From positions 2,245,203-2,309,202 of the forward strand of contig NZ_JAGINW010000001.1 in assembly GCF_017876405.1 (NCBI RefSeq): a stretch of DNA of 64,000 bases, in the 5' to 3' direction. A program made the position numbers and the translations under genes. The notes beneath the pieces were generated by a model. The model was not told where the DNA came from. It was given only the letters and a program-made list of their open reading frames with translations, and made no database searches. The DNA is from Kibdelosporangium banguiense. GTDB taxonomy: Bacteria > Actinomycetota > Actinomycetes > Mycobacteriales > Pseudonocardiaceae. Positions 1-8,205 of the stretch are shown one piece after another (position 1 is the first letter of the stretch; the number at the start of each line of letters is the position of its first letter).

Positions 1-29
1 GCGTGCAGGACTTCTTCGCCTGGGAACAG

Positions 30-905
30 TTATTTGAAGACGACGGTTCGGGTTCCGTTGAGGAGGACTCGGCGTTCGACGTGCCATTGAAGTGCTCGGG
101 ACAGGGCCAGGCATTCGGCGTCGCGGCCGATTACGGCTAGTTGTTCGGCGTCGTGGGTGTGGTCTACCCGGATTACCTCTTGTTCGATTATTGGGCCTTC
201 ATCGAGGTCTGGGGTTACGTAGTGGGCGGTTGCGCCGACTACTTTCACTCCTCGTTCGAAGGCTTGATGGTATGGCTTGGCGCCTTTGAAGCTGGGCAGG
301 AACGAGTGGTGGATGTTGATTACCCTTCCTTCCAGTTTCTGGCAGAGGGAATCCGAGAGGACTTGCATGTAGCGGGCCAGGACGGTCAGTTCGATGTTGT
401 GACGGTCGATCAGGTCCAGGAGCTGGGCTTCGGCGGCCGATTTTGTCTCGCGGCTGACTGGGATGTGTTCGAACGGGATGCGGTAGGACTGGGCCAGCGG
501 TTCGAAGTCCCGGTGGTTCGAGACGATCAGCGGGATGTCGATCTTGAGTTGGCCAGTCTGCCAGCGGTAGAGCAGGTCGTTGAGGCAGTGGCCGAATCTG
601 GAGACCATGATCAGTACGCGGGGACGGTTGTCCACGGCGTGGAGCTGCCATTCCATGCCGTAGACCGTGGCTGTGCGTGCGAACGACTCGCGGAGCGTGT
701 CGACTGTGACCTGTTCTCGGCGAGCGGCGAAGTGCACACGCATGTAGAACCGTTCTGAGTCGAACTGACGGTTGTCGACGATGTCGCAGCCGTGGTCCAC
801 GAGGAACCCGGAGACCGCGTGCACGATGCCGAGCTGTTCGGGGCAGGTGAGGGTCAGCACGAACTCGTCGCCCACAGCGACCTCCTGTTGCGCAACACGA
901 GACAT
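30..905 (-). CDS. purU: Formyltetrahydrofolate deformylase PurU
   Basis: PurU hydrolyses 10-formyl-THF to formate and THF in the cytoplasm, returning one-carbon units from folate. The 291-residue protein matches the usual length (about 280). It has an N-terminal ACT-type domain (about residues 12-90) and a formyltransferase-fold domain (95-290). The catalytic set is visible: INIHHSFLP (Asn198, His200) and the Asp of LDEGPII (Asp235). It starts at ATG 905 and is divergent from the choline dehydrogenase gene. Linkage to sarcosine oxidase and dimethylglycine oxidase genes fits disposal of methyl-derived C1 units, since both enzymes load C1 onto THF. The early codons contain the palindrome TGTTGCGCAACA, a possible operator. 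Confidence 0.95.
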   Translation of the reverse strand: MSRVAQQEVAVGDEFVLTLTCPEQLGIVHAVSGFLVDHGCDIVDNRQFDSERFYMRVHFAARREQVTVDTLRESFARTATVYGMEWQLHAVDNRPRVLIMVSRFGHCLNDLLYRWQTGQLKIDIPLIVSNHRDFEPLAQSYRIPFEHIPVSRETKSAAEAQLLDLIDRHNIELTVLARYMQVLSDSLCQKLEGRVINIHHSFLPSFKGAKPYHQAFERGVKVVGATAHYVTPDLDEGPIIEQEVIRVDHTHDAEQLAVIGRDAECLALSRALQWHVERRVLLNGTRTVVFK

Positions 906-1007
906 GAGACGTAGTTCGCAACAGTGTCGAACCGGTTGGCGTCCGAGTCAAGCCCGACTAGCCTGCTTATGGTTCGCATTACGAAGAGAGTTGAGTAATA
1001 CGCAACT
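886..1007. promoter_or_regulatory. Divergent purU/betA control region with repeated TnCGCAAC boxes
   Basis: The purU-betA intergenic region and the first purU codons hold several related words. These are TGTTGCGCAACA (886-897, a perfect palindrome), TTCGCAACA (915-923), TTCGCATTACGAA (973-985, a gapped palindrome) and TACGCAACT (999-1007). The last box lies just before the betA ribosome-binding sequence AGGAGGG. The clustering suggests a shared operator, perhaps for the IclR protein encoded downstream. That assignment is inference. Confidence 0.45.
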
Positions 1008-1019
1008 TAGGAGGGTGCG

Positions 1020-2654
1020 ATGAGTTACGACTACATCATCGTCGGTGGCGGATCGGCCGGCTGCGCGCTGGCCAACCGGCTGTCGGCGGACCCTTCCAAC
1101 CAGGTCCTTCTCCTGGAGGCGGGCCGGCCGGACTGGATCTGGGACATCTTCATCCACATGCCCGCCGCGCTGACCATGGTCATCGGCAACCGGTTCTACG
1201 ACTGGAAGTACCACTCCGAGCCGGAGCCGTTCATGGGCGGCCGCCGCGTGTCGCACGGCCGCGGCAAGGTCCTCGGCGGGTCGAGCAGCATCAACGGAAT
1301 GATCTTCCAGCGCGGCAATCCGCTCGACCTGGAGCGCTGGGCCGCCGGCCCGGGCATGAAGGACTGGGACTACGCGCATTGCCTGCCGTACTTCAAAAAG
1401 ATGGAGAACTGCCTGGCCGGCGGGGACGCCTGGCGCGGAGATGACGGCCCGTTGGTGCTCGAGCGCGGCCCGGCGACCAATCCCCTGTTCGGCGCGTTCT
1501 TCGAGGCCGTGCAGCAGGCGGGTTACCCGCTTACCAAGGATGTCAACGGTTTCCAGCAGGAGGGCTTCGCCAAGTTCGACCGCAACATCCACAAAGGACG
1601 GCGCCTTTCCGCTGCGCGCGCCTATCTGCACCCGGTCAAGGGCCGTCCGAACCTGACGGTCAAGTGCTTCACGCACGTCAACAAGGTCCTGTTCGAAGGA
1701 AAACGCGCGGTCGGCGTGGAGATCCGGCGGTTCGGCAAGACGCGAGCCGTACGCGGCAAGGAGATCATCCTGTCCGGCGGCGCGATCAACACGCCACAAC
1801 TGCTGCAGCTGTCTGGCATCGGCAACGCGTCCGAACTGCAGGCCCTGGGCATCGACGTGGTCAACGACCTGCCCGGTGTCGGTGAGAACCTGCAGGATCA
1901 CCTCGAGGTCTACGTGCAGCACGCGTCGAAGAAACCGGTCTCGCTCAATCCCGCGCTGAAGTGGCGCAACCGTCCGCTGATCGGCCTGAAGTGGTTGCTG
2001 GCCCGCAAGGGCCCGGCCGCGACCAACCACTTCGAGGGTGGCGGGTTCGCCAGGAGCAACGAGGACGTCACCTACCCGAACCTGATGTTCCACTTCCTGC
2101 CGATCGCGGTGCGCTACGACGGCTCGCAACCCACTGCGGGACATGGGTATCAGGTGCACATCGGGCCGATGTACTCCGACGCCCGCGGCTCGGTGAAGAT
2201 CAAGTCGAAGGACCCGCGGGAACACCCGGCACTGCGGTTCAACTACCTCTCGACCGACCAGGACCGCCGCGAATGGGTCGAGGCGATCCGGGTCGCCCGC
2301 GACATCCTCAAACAGCCCGCGTTCGACGAGTTCAACGACGGCGAGCTCTCGCCAGGACCGGAGGTGGCCACCGACGAGGAGATCCTCGAGTGGGTCGCCA
2401 AGGACGCCGAGACCGCGTACCACCCGTCGTGCACGGCGAAAATGGGCATCGACGACATGTCGGTTGTGGACCCGGCAACCATGCGAGTGCACGGCGTCGA
2501 AGGGCTTCGCGTCGTGGACGCGTCGGTGATGCCGTACGTGACGAACGGCAACATCTACGCGCCGGTGATGATGGTCGCGGAGAAGGCAGCCGATCTCATC
2601 CTGGGCAACACCCCGCTGCCACCTGCGGAGACGGGCTTCTACCGCCATGTCTGA
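1020..2654 (+). CDS. betA: GMC oxidoreductase, probable choline dehydrogenase
   Basis: This FAD-dependent GMC-family enzyme of 544 residues probably oxidises choline to betaine aldehyde, and possibly on to betaine. The N-terminus has the dinucleotide fold [14 protein letters not shown]. The GMC signature [16 protein letters not shown] lies mid-protein. The C-terminal catalytic pair is present as His468 in [10 protein letters not shown] and Asn511 in TNGNIYAP, as in choline oxidase and dehydrogenase. It starts at ATG 1020 behind AGGAGGG. The next gene (IclR) overlaps its end by 8 bp, so they form an operon. No betaine-aldehyde dehydrogenase (betB) is in the window. Substrate is inferred from context (betaine importer, sarcosine oxidase); other alcohols are possible. 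Confidence 0.85.
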   Translation: MSYDYIIVGGGSAGCALANRLSADPSNQVLLLEAGRPDWIWDIFIHMPAALTMVIGNRFYDWKYHSEPEPFMGGRRVSHGRGKVLGGSSSINGMIFQRGNPLDLERWAAGPGMKDWDYAHCLPYFKKMENCLAGGDAWRGDDGPLVLERGPATNPLFGAFFEAVQQAGYPLTKDVNGFQQEGFAKFDRNIHKGRRLSAARAYLHPVKGRPNLTVKCFTHVNKVLFEGKRAVGVEIRRFGKTRAVRGKEIILSGGAINTPQLLQLSGIGNASELQALGIDVVNDLPGVGENLQDHLEVYVQHASKKPVSLNPALKWRNRPLIGLKWLLARKGPAATNHFEGGGFARSNEDVTYPNLMFHFLPIAVRYDGSQPTAGHGYQVHIGPMYSDARGSVKIKSKDPREHPALRFNYLSTDQDRREWVEAIRVARDILKQPAFDEFNDGELSPGPEVATDEEILEWVAKDAETAYHPSCTAKMGIDDMSVVDPATMRVHGVEGLRVVDASVMPYVTNGNIYAPVMMVAEKAADLILGNTPLPPAETGFYRHV

Positions 2655-3408
2655 GAGCACGATCCAGTCCGTCGACCGGGCTTTGACGGTACTGAGACTG
2701 CTCGCCCGGCACGGAGAGCTCGGTGTTACCGAGATCGCCGCGAAGCTGAAGGTGCACAAGTCCACTGCGTTCCGGTTCGTCACCACGCTTGAGCTGCATG
2801 ATCTCGTGGAGCAGCACACCGAGCGCGGCAAATACCGGCTCGGTGTCGGCGTGTTGCAACTGGCCGGTGCGACCACGGCGAAGCTCGATCTGGTGCAGCG
2901 CGCCAGACCTGTGTCGCAGCGGCTGGCCGAGGTGGTCGGCGAGACCGTGAACATCACGATCTTGTCCGGCCATGAGGCGCTGTACGTCGACCAGGTCGCC
3001 GGTTCGGCCGCGTTGCAGCTGCACAACTGGGTCGGCCAGCGGATCCCGCTGCACGCCACGTCCAACGGCAAGGTCCTGCTGTCGAGCGTGTCAGGCGCTC
3101 GGTTCGACGAGCTGACGACCGGTGTTCTGAAGCGCTTCACCGACAAGACCATCACCGAGCAGTTCAGGCTGCGTGCCCAGGTCGAAGAGGTCCATCGCAA
3201 GGGCTACGCGCTAGCTGTCGACGAGCTCGAAGTCGGGCTCACGGCCGTCGCCGCGCCGATCAGCGGAGCCGACGGAGTCGTGGTTGGATCGATCAGTGCT
3301 TCTGGTCCCGGCTTCCGCATCACCCCTGATCGGGTGCCCGATGTGGCTGCCCAGGTGGTGGCCGCCGCGAGTGAGGTGTCCCGCCGGCTGGGATGGCATG
3401 GCCACTAG
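2647..3408 (+). CDS. IclR-family transcriptional regulator
   Basis: This 253-residue IclR-type protein has an N-terminal winged helix-turn-helix (about residues 5-60, including [20 protein letters not shown]). The C-terminal effector-binding domain has the usual GETVNITIL and [16 protein letters not shown] stretches. It is translationally coupled to betA by an 8-bp overlap, so it is the likely local regulator of choline/betaine genes. Its ligand may be choline, betaine or a demethylation product; the sequence does not say which. IclR proteins often bind short palindromes. The TTGCG/CGCAA boxes at the purU/betA, ABC and dimethylglycine oxidase promoters are plausible targets, by inference. Confidence 0.9.
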   Translation: MSESTIQSVDRALTVLRLLARHGELGVTEIAAKLKVHKSTAFRFVTTLELHDLVEQHTERGKYRLGVGVLQLAGATTAKLDLVQRARPVSQRLAEVVGETVNITILSGHEALYVDQVAGSAALQLHNWVGQRIPLHATSNGKVLLSSVSGARFDELTTGVLKRFTDKTITEQFRLRAQVEEVHRKGYALAVDELEVGLTAVAAPISGADGVVVGSISASGPGFRITPDRVPDVAAQVVAAASEVSRRLGWHGH

Positions 3409-3471
3409 TTAAACCCATTTGAAACACGGCCACATCTTGACTCAGAGCGGCCGGTGGACAGATTGTGTTCC

Positions 3472-4527
3472 ATGCACGGAACTCAGGTGCACGATACGCA
3501 ACAACCGGTCATCTCCGTCCGGAACCTCTGGAAGGTGTTCGGACCCAAGGCCGCGCGGGTCCCCGGCTCCACTGAGCTGGGTGCGCTGTCCCGGCGCGAA
3601 CTGCTCGACCGCACCGGCTGCACAGCCGCCGTGCGCAACATCGGCTTCGACGTCGCCCCCGGCGAGGTCTTCGTGGTGATGGGCCTGTCCGGGTCGGGCA
3701 AGTCGACCCTGGTGCGCCTGCTGACCCGGCTGATCGAACCCACCGCGGGCGAGGTGGTCTTCGAGGGCGAGGACATCCTGGCGGCCGACCCGAAACGGCT
3801 CAGGGACCTCCGCAGGCGCAAGTTCTCCATGGTGTTCCAGCACTTCGGACTGCTGCCACACCGGTGTGTGGTGGACAACGTCGCCTACGGCCTGGAGATC
3901 CGCGGCGTCGGCAAGGCCGAACGCAACAAGCGGGCCGGGGAGGTCATCGATCTCGTCGGCCTCGGCGGGTACGAGATGTCGTACCCCGACCAGCTGTCCG
4001 GCGGCATGCAGCAGCGTGTCGGGCTGGCGCGTGCGCTGGCCGGCGACCCGGACGTGCTGCTGTTCGACGAGCCGTTCTCCGCGCTCGACCCGCTGATCCG
4101 GCGGGACATGCAGAGCGAGGTGATCCGGCTGCACCGTGAGGTCGGCAAGACGATGGTGTTCATCACCCACGACCTGTCCGAGGCACTCAAGCTCGGCGAC
4201 CGGATCCTGATCATGCGAGATGGCGCCCTGGTCCAGGTCGGGACCGGGGACGAACTGGTCGCCGCGCCTGCCGACGACTATGTGCGCGATTTCGTGCGTG
4301 ATGTGCCGCGTTCACACGTGCTGACGCTGAAGTGGATCATGCGTCCGCCCCGGGACGACGATCAGCTCGACGGCCCCGAGCTGGGGCCGGACGTGGTCGT
4401 GCGGGAGGCGACACGCAGCGTGCTGGCAGCCGAGAAACCGGTCAAGGTCGTCAAGGACGGTGAACTGCTCGGGATCGTCGGCGACGAGGAGATCCTGTCG
4501 GTCATCGCGGGAGGAGACGACTCCTGA
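3472..4527 (+). CDS. Glycine betaine/proline ABC transporter ATP-binding protein
   Basis: This is the ATPase of a ProV/OpuAA-type osmoprotectant importer. From ATG 3472 (351 residues) it shows Walker [10 protein letters not shown] (about 71-79), Q-loop [10 protein letters not shown], signature LSGGMQQR (about 175-182), Walker B VLLFDEP (about 195-201) and the switch His in ITHDLSEA. The C-terminal part beyond residue 270 carries a degenerate CBS-like region, as in ProV. GTG 3454 and GTG 3487 are alternative starts and none has a strong ribosome site. TTGACT at 3437-3442 suggests transcription may begin close to the ATG. It overlaps the permease gene by 1 bp (TGATG). Context favours betaine or a related methylamine for catabolism. 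Confidence 0.9.
   Translation: MHGTQVHDTQQPVISVRNLWKVFGPKAARVPGSTELGALSRRELLDRTGCTAAVRNIGFDVAPGEVFVVMGLSGSGKSTLVRLLTRLIEPTAGEVVFEGEDILAADPKRLRDLRRRKFSMVFQHFGLLPHRCVVDNVAYGLEIRGVGKAERNKRAGEVIDLVGLGGYEMSYPDQLSGGMQQRVGLARALAGDPDVLLFDEPFSALDPLIRRDMQSEVIRLHREVGKTMVFITHDLSEALKLGDRILIMRDGALVQVGTGDELVAAPADDYVRDFVRDVPRSHVLTLKWIMRPPRDDDQLDGPELGPDVVVREATRSVLAAEKPVKVVKDGELLGIVGDEEILSVIAGGDDS
3495..3503 (+). promoter_or_regulatory. TACGCAACA box near start of ABC operon
   Basis: The word TACGCAACA lies about 20 bp inside the ABC ATPase gene. It matches boxes at the purU/betA and dimethylglycine oxidase promoters. It could be an operator within the first codons, like the one in purU. Confidence is low because a single 9-mer can occur by chance. 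Confidence 0.3.
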
Positions 4528-6500
4528 TGGTCGCGACATCCAGGTCAACCGTGCGCATCAGCGGACCGAAGGTGAATCCGCTGGTAAGCAACCGCGGCCG
4601 GATCGTCGCGGGCATCCTGGCGGGCTGGCTGGTGCTGTTCGTCTTCCTGCGCGGCACCGGCACGCTCTCGCTCGGGCCGGCGCAGCTGACCTCGCTGCAC
4701 CACTGGCTCAACGATCTCAACGACTCGATCGGCGCGAACCGCAACTCCAACCCGGTCTTCCTGTACTTCTTCAACTACATCCGGCTGTTCATCGACGACT
4801 TCGTGATCTTCCTGCAGTCACTGTTCGCGCAGCCCTCGTTCGGCCGGCCGCTGCCGCTGATCGGCTGGCTCGGCGTGGTCGCGCTGATGGGATGGATCTC
4901 CTACGCGGTCGCCAACATCCGGGTGGCGCTGTTCGCCGCGGCGGGATTCTTCTTTCTCGGCCTGCAGGGACTGTGGCGCGAGAGCATGGACACGCTCGCG
5001 CTGACGCTGGGCGCGGTGATCATCTCGCTGGTGATCGGCATCCCGCTGGGCATCTGGGCGGGAGTATCCGACCGGTTCAACCGGATCATCACGCCGGTCC
5101 TGGACTTCATGCAGATCATGCCGTCGTTCGTGTACCTGGCACCGCTGACGCTGATCTTCCTGATCGGGCCGGCGTCGGCGACCATCGCGACGTTGATCTA
5201 CGCGGCACCGCCGGTGATCCGGCTGACCGCGCACGGCATCAGATCGGCGCCACACGACACGGTCGAGGCGAGCGAGTCGCTGGGTTCGACAAAAACCCAG
5301 ACGCTGACAAAGGTTCTGCTGCCCGCGGCCAAACGGACGATCGTGCTCGGCGTGAACCAGACGATCATGGCGGCGCTGGCGATGGTCACCATCGCGGCCC
5401 TGATCGACGCGCCCGGACTCGGCAAGACGGTCGTCAAAGCGTTGCAGACACTGGACGTGGGCACGGCCTTCAACGCCGGCCTGGCGATCGTGGTAATGGC
5501 GATCGTGCTCGACCGGGTGACCACATCGGCGGCCGCACGCGAGCGGCGGGAACGTCCAAATCGGATAGTTTTGCTCGTCACTGGCGCGGTGACGCTCTTC
5601 GCGATCTGGTTGTCCTACACGTATCTGTGGGCCGCGGAGTTCGACTCGCAGATGGACATCGGCAGCACGATCGCCTTGTGGGCCAGTGACGTGACCAACT
5701 GGGTGCAGACGAACTTCGCGCCGGTCACCAACGGCATCAAGGACGTCTTCACCGCGGGACTCATCGATCCGTTGCAGGCGTTGCTGGTCGACTCGCCGTG
5801 GTGGCTCGTCTCGGCCGTGGTCGTGGCGATCTCCGTGGTGATCGGTAGCGTGCGCGCCGCGATCGTGTCCGCAGTGTGTCTCGGATTGCTTGTCGCGACC
5901 GGTTTGTGGTCCGACGGCATGACGACGTTGGCTGCCACGCTCGTGGCCACAGTGCTCACAATGATCATCGGTGTGGTCGTCGGCGTGTGGATGGGCCGGT
6001 CGCAGCGCGCGGACCAGGTGATCCGCCCAGTGCTCGACGCGGCCCAGACCATGCCGGCATTCGTGTACCTGGTGCCGTTCCTGGCGCTGTTCGCGGCCAG
6101 CCGGTTCACCGCTATCGCGGCCGCAGTCGTGTACGCGGCTCCGGTCGCGACAAAGATCGTCGCTGACGGGGTTCGCGGCGTATCGGCGACCACAGTGGAG
6201 GCAGCAGTGGCATCCGGATCGAGCAACTGGCAGACGATCACCAAGGTGCAACTGCCGATGTCGGTGCGGGCGTTGACACTGGCCACCAACCAGGGATTGA
6301 TCTACGTGCTCTCGATGGTCGTGGTCGGCGGCCTGGTCGGTGCGGGGGCGCTCGGCTACGACGTCGTCGCGGGATTCTCACAAGGACAGCTTTACGGAAA
6401 GGGGCTCGCGGCCGGCGTCGCGATCGTATTGCTCGGGGTCATGCTCGACCGTCTGACACAGGCGGCGGCCAACCGGACGCAAAGAGGAGGTTCACGGTGA
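4527..6500 (+). CDS. Glycine betaine ABC transporter permease, fused tandem double unit
   Basis: This 657-residue membrane protein contains two complete ProW-like permease modules in one chain. Two EAA-type cytoplasmic loops are visible: EASESLGSTKTQTLTKVLLP in the first half and EAAVASGSSNWQTITKVQLP in the second. Each is followed by a hydrophobic NQ(T/G)-type segment. E. coli ProW has one module (354 residues), so this protein can form the whole channel without dimerising. ATG 4527 overlaps the ATPase stop (TGATG). It overlaps the lipoprotein gene by 4 bp (GTGA). The operon order ATPase-permease-binding protein indicates a dedicated import system. Confidence 0.92.
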   Translation: MVATSRSTVRISGPKVNPLVSNRGRIVAGILAGWLVLFVFLRGTGTLSLGPAQLTSLHHWLNDLNDSIGANRNSNPVFLYFFNYIRLFIDDFVIFLQSLFAQPSFGRPLPLIGWLGVVALMGWISYAVANIRVALFAAAGFFFLGLQGLWRESMDTLALTLGAVIISLVIGIPLGIWAGVSDRFNRIITPVLDFMQIMPSFVYLAPLTLIFLIGPASATIATLIYAAPPVIRLTAHGIRSAPHDTVEASESLGSTKTQTLTKVLLPAAKRTIVLGVNQTIMAALAMVTIAALIDAPGLGKTVVKALQTLDVGTAFNAGLAIVVMAIVLDRVTTSAAARERRERPNRIVLLVTGAVTLFAIWLSYTYLWAAEFDSQMDIGSTIALWASDVTNWVQTNFAPVTNGIKDVFTAGLIDPLQALLVDSPWWLVSAVVVAISVVIGSVRAAIVSAVCLGLLVATGLWSDGMTTLAATLVATVLTMIIGVVVGVWMGRSQRADQVIRPVLDAAQTMPAFVYLVPFLALFAASRFTAIAAAVVYAAPVATKIVADGVRGVSATTVEAAVASGSSNWQTITKVQLPMSVRALTLATNQGLIYVLSMVVVGGLVGAGALGYDVVAGFSQGQLYGKGLAAGVAIVLLGVMLDRLTQAAANRTQRGGSR

Positions 6501-7456
6501 AGAGGACGCTAGGAATAGCCCTCGTCGCGGCCCTGGCACTGGCCGGATGCAGTGGCGCGAAGGTCGGCGAAAGCCCCAGTGGCGGCGGCGGTTCGACCGC
6601 GGCGTGCGGCGACTTCAAACTCGCCATCAACCCGTGGGTGGGCTACGAGGCGAACGCCGCGGTGCTGGCATACGTGGCGGAGAAGAACCTCGGTTGCCGC
6701 GTCACGAAGAAGGACCTGAAAGAAGAGGTCGCGTGGCAGGGCTTCGGCACCGGCGAAGTCGACGCCGTGGTCGAGAACTGGGGCCACGACGACCTGCGCA
6801 AGAAGTACATCGACGAACAGAAGATCGGTGTCTCGGCCGGGTCGACCGGGGTGAAAGGCCAGATCGGCTGGTACATCCCGCCGTGGCTGGCCAAACAGAA
6901 GCCCGAGCTGCTCGACTGGAACAACCTGAACAAGAACGCGGACCTGTTCAAGACGTCCGAGTCCGGCGGGCAGGGCCAGTTGCTCGACGGCGACCCGTCG
7001 TTCGTGACCAACGACGAAGCGCTGGTGAAGAACCTCGGGCTGAACTTCAAGGTGGTGTACGGCGGCAGTGAGACCGCGCTGATCCAGGCCTTCAAGCAGG
7101 CCGAAGAGCGCAAGACGCCCTTGATCGGCTACTTCTACTCGCCGCAGTGGCTGTTCTCCGAGGTGAAGCTGGAGAAGGTGAAGCTGCCCACCTACACGCC
7201 GGGCTGCGACGCGGTGCCGGAGAAGATCGCCTGCGACTACCCCGACTACGACCTGGACAAAATCGTCAGCAAGAAGTTCGCCGACGCCAATGGCCCCGCC
7301 TACCAGCTGGTCAAGAACTTCAAGTGGACCAACGACGACCAGAACAACGTCGCCCGCTGGATAGCCGTGGACAAAATGAGCCCGGACGCGGCCGCCAAGA
7401 AGTGGGTCGACGCCAACCAGGACAAAGTCAAGGCCTGGCTACCGTCCAGCACCTGA
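6497..7456 (+). CDS. Glycine betaine-binding lipoprotein (OpuAC/ProX family)
   Basis: This extracytoplasmic substrate-binding protein of 319 residues completes the importer. It has a lipoprotein signal peptide with lipobox LAGC (Cys18), then a Gly/Ser-rich linker and the OpuAC domain (NPWVGYEANAAVLAYVAE...). Trp and Tyr residues typical of quaternary-amine cages are plentiful (WVGY, WGHDD, GWYIPPW). It starts at GTG 6497 behind GAGGAGG, overlapping the permease by 4 bp. A strong hairpin terminator follows the gene. Ligand specificity among betaine, choline, carnitine and proline-betaine cannot be decided from the sequence. Confidence 0.92.
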   Translation: MKRTLGIALVAALALAGCSGAKVGESPSGGGGSTAACGDFKLAINPWVGYEANAAVLAYVAEKNLGCRVTKKDLKEEVAWQGFGTGEVDAVVENWGHDDLRKKYIDEQKIGVSAGSTGVKGQIGWYIPPWLAKQKPELLDWNNLNKNADLFKTSESGGQGQLLDGDPSFVTNDEALVKNLGLNFKVVYGGSETALIQAFKQAEERKTPLIGYFYSPQWLFSEVKLEKVKLPTYTPGCDAVPEKIACDYPDYDLDKIVSKKFADANGPAYQLVKNFKWTNDDQNNVARWIAVDKMSPDAAAKKWVDANQDKVKAWLPSST

Positions 7457-7464
7457 TCAAAGTA

Positions 7465-7502
7465 GGGCGCTGGTTCGCGGAATCCCTCCGCGACCAGCGC
7501 CC
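7465..7502 (+). terminator. Terminator of the betaine ABC operon
   Basis: An inverted repeat GGGCGCTGGT-t-CGCGGA / TCCGCG-a-CCAGCGCCC lies 9 bp after the binding-protein stop. TTTTCT follows at 7511. It is a strong candidate Rho-independent terminator. Confidence 0.8.
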
Positions 7503-7592
7503 ACTCCAGGTTTTCTCTGGCCTCCGGCCCCCAGATCCAGCCTATCGCTCCCTACCGACAGAACCGGTTCTCCCAAGATCCACAATGGCAGG

Positions 7593-7715
7593 TTGTCCAC
7601 AGCCCCGCACCTGTCCACAGGCGACGCCCAAAACCCTTGTCGATCTCGCTCTCCCGGTAGACTGGAGCAGGGATGCCCCCCGGGATGGGTGGGGGCATTT
7701 TCTTTTGTGGGGGAA
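7593..7715 (+). repeat. TCCACA/TAGACTGGAGCAGGG hairpin element, copy 1
   Basis: TTGTCCACA and CTGTCCACA are followed 38 nt later by GTAGACTGGAGCAGGG. Next comes a perfect 8-bp stem ATGCCCCC/GGGGGCAT, then TTTTCTTTTG and TGGGGGAAGG. A second copy with the same order and spacing lies at 50465-50570. The hairpin followed by T-rich sequence looks like an intrinsic terminator placed immediately after a conserved box. Confidence 0.6.
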
Positions 7716-8156
7716 GGGTTTCGGGCTAATTCGGTTGAGGTTCGACGTGGCAGGGCGTGGCCCGGGCGAGAGGCCGTTACCGGGGATGAAGGGGTCGCCC
7801 CCGGTTAGCACCCCCGAGCGGGACGCGGGACCGGTTGGTGCTCTGCTTGGTTGCGAGATTGAGGATCTGGCGGGCCGGGTTGGCGCCTGCGAACGCAGCC
7901 TCGGCCCGGTTACTGAGCTCCACAAGAGTGTGTCCTCGTCCTTAGGGCATCGCGAACAGCGGCGAGCGCACCCCCGAACGAAACCCCACCCATAGCGAGA
8001 GCACCGCGCCGGCGGCGCTCTGGGCTCTCATCCGAGAGGGATGAAGGCGTGATCTTTGAACAATCGCAGCACCAATGATCGTCCTGTTGCCTCGTCGAAT
8101 ATGACACGGATGAGGCGGAGTTTGTGCTTGACAGGGCTGCGGCGTCGCGCGACGCT

Positions 8157-8184
8157 TGTTGCGTAAGCTGCACGGTGTTGCGGA
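8157..8184. promoter_or_regulatory. TGTTGCG boxes upstream of dimethylglycine oxidase-like gene
   Basis: TGTTGCGTA (8157-8165) and TGTTGCGGA (8176-8184) read TACGCAACA and TCCGCAACA on the other strand. They match the purU/betA boxes. They lie 22-49 bp before the TTG start, which suits a repressor site. Confidence 0.4.
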
Positions 8185-8205
8185 TAGTGCATACGGGAGG
8201 CGGAG

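Larger units (their letters stand above)
7457..8205. other. 749-bp intergenic region with repeat element
   Basis: No convincing gene is seen here. The region holds the ABC operon terminator, two DnaA-box-like words (TTGTCCACA 7593-7601, CTGTCCACA 7611-7619) and the TAGACTGGAGCAGGG element with its hairpin (7657-7707). At the right end are TTGACA (8128-8133) and TGTTGCG words just upstream of the dimethylglycine oxidase-like gene. Reading frames across it lack coding character or a start with a ribosome site. Confidence 0.6.

Noticed and set aside
948..3200. 750-residue - strand frame opposite betA and iclR
   Set aside because: It is antisense to two clear genes and its sequence resembles reverse-complement GC-rich coding DNA, with no domain.
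7820..7925. Protein-like stretch on the - strand (RAEAAFAGANPARQI)
   Set aside because: It is short, has no start or ribosome site, and is surrounded by stop-rich or non-coding sequence. It could be a relic but there is too little to name.
7147..7995. Long + frame over the binding-protein 3' end and intergenic region
   Set aside because: It is a shadow frame of the binding-protein gene that runs on into a terminator. It has no ribosome site and low coding character past 7457.
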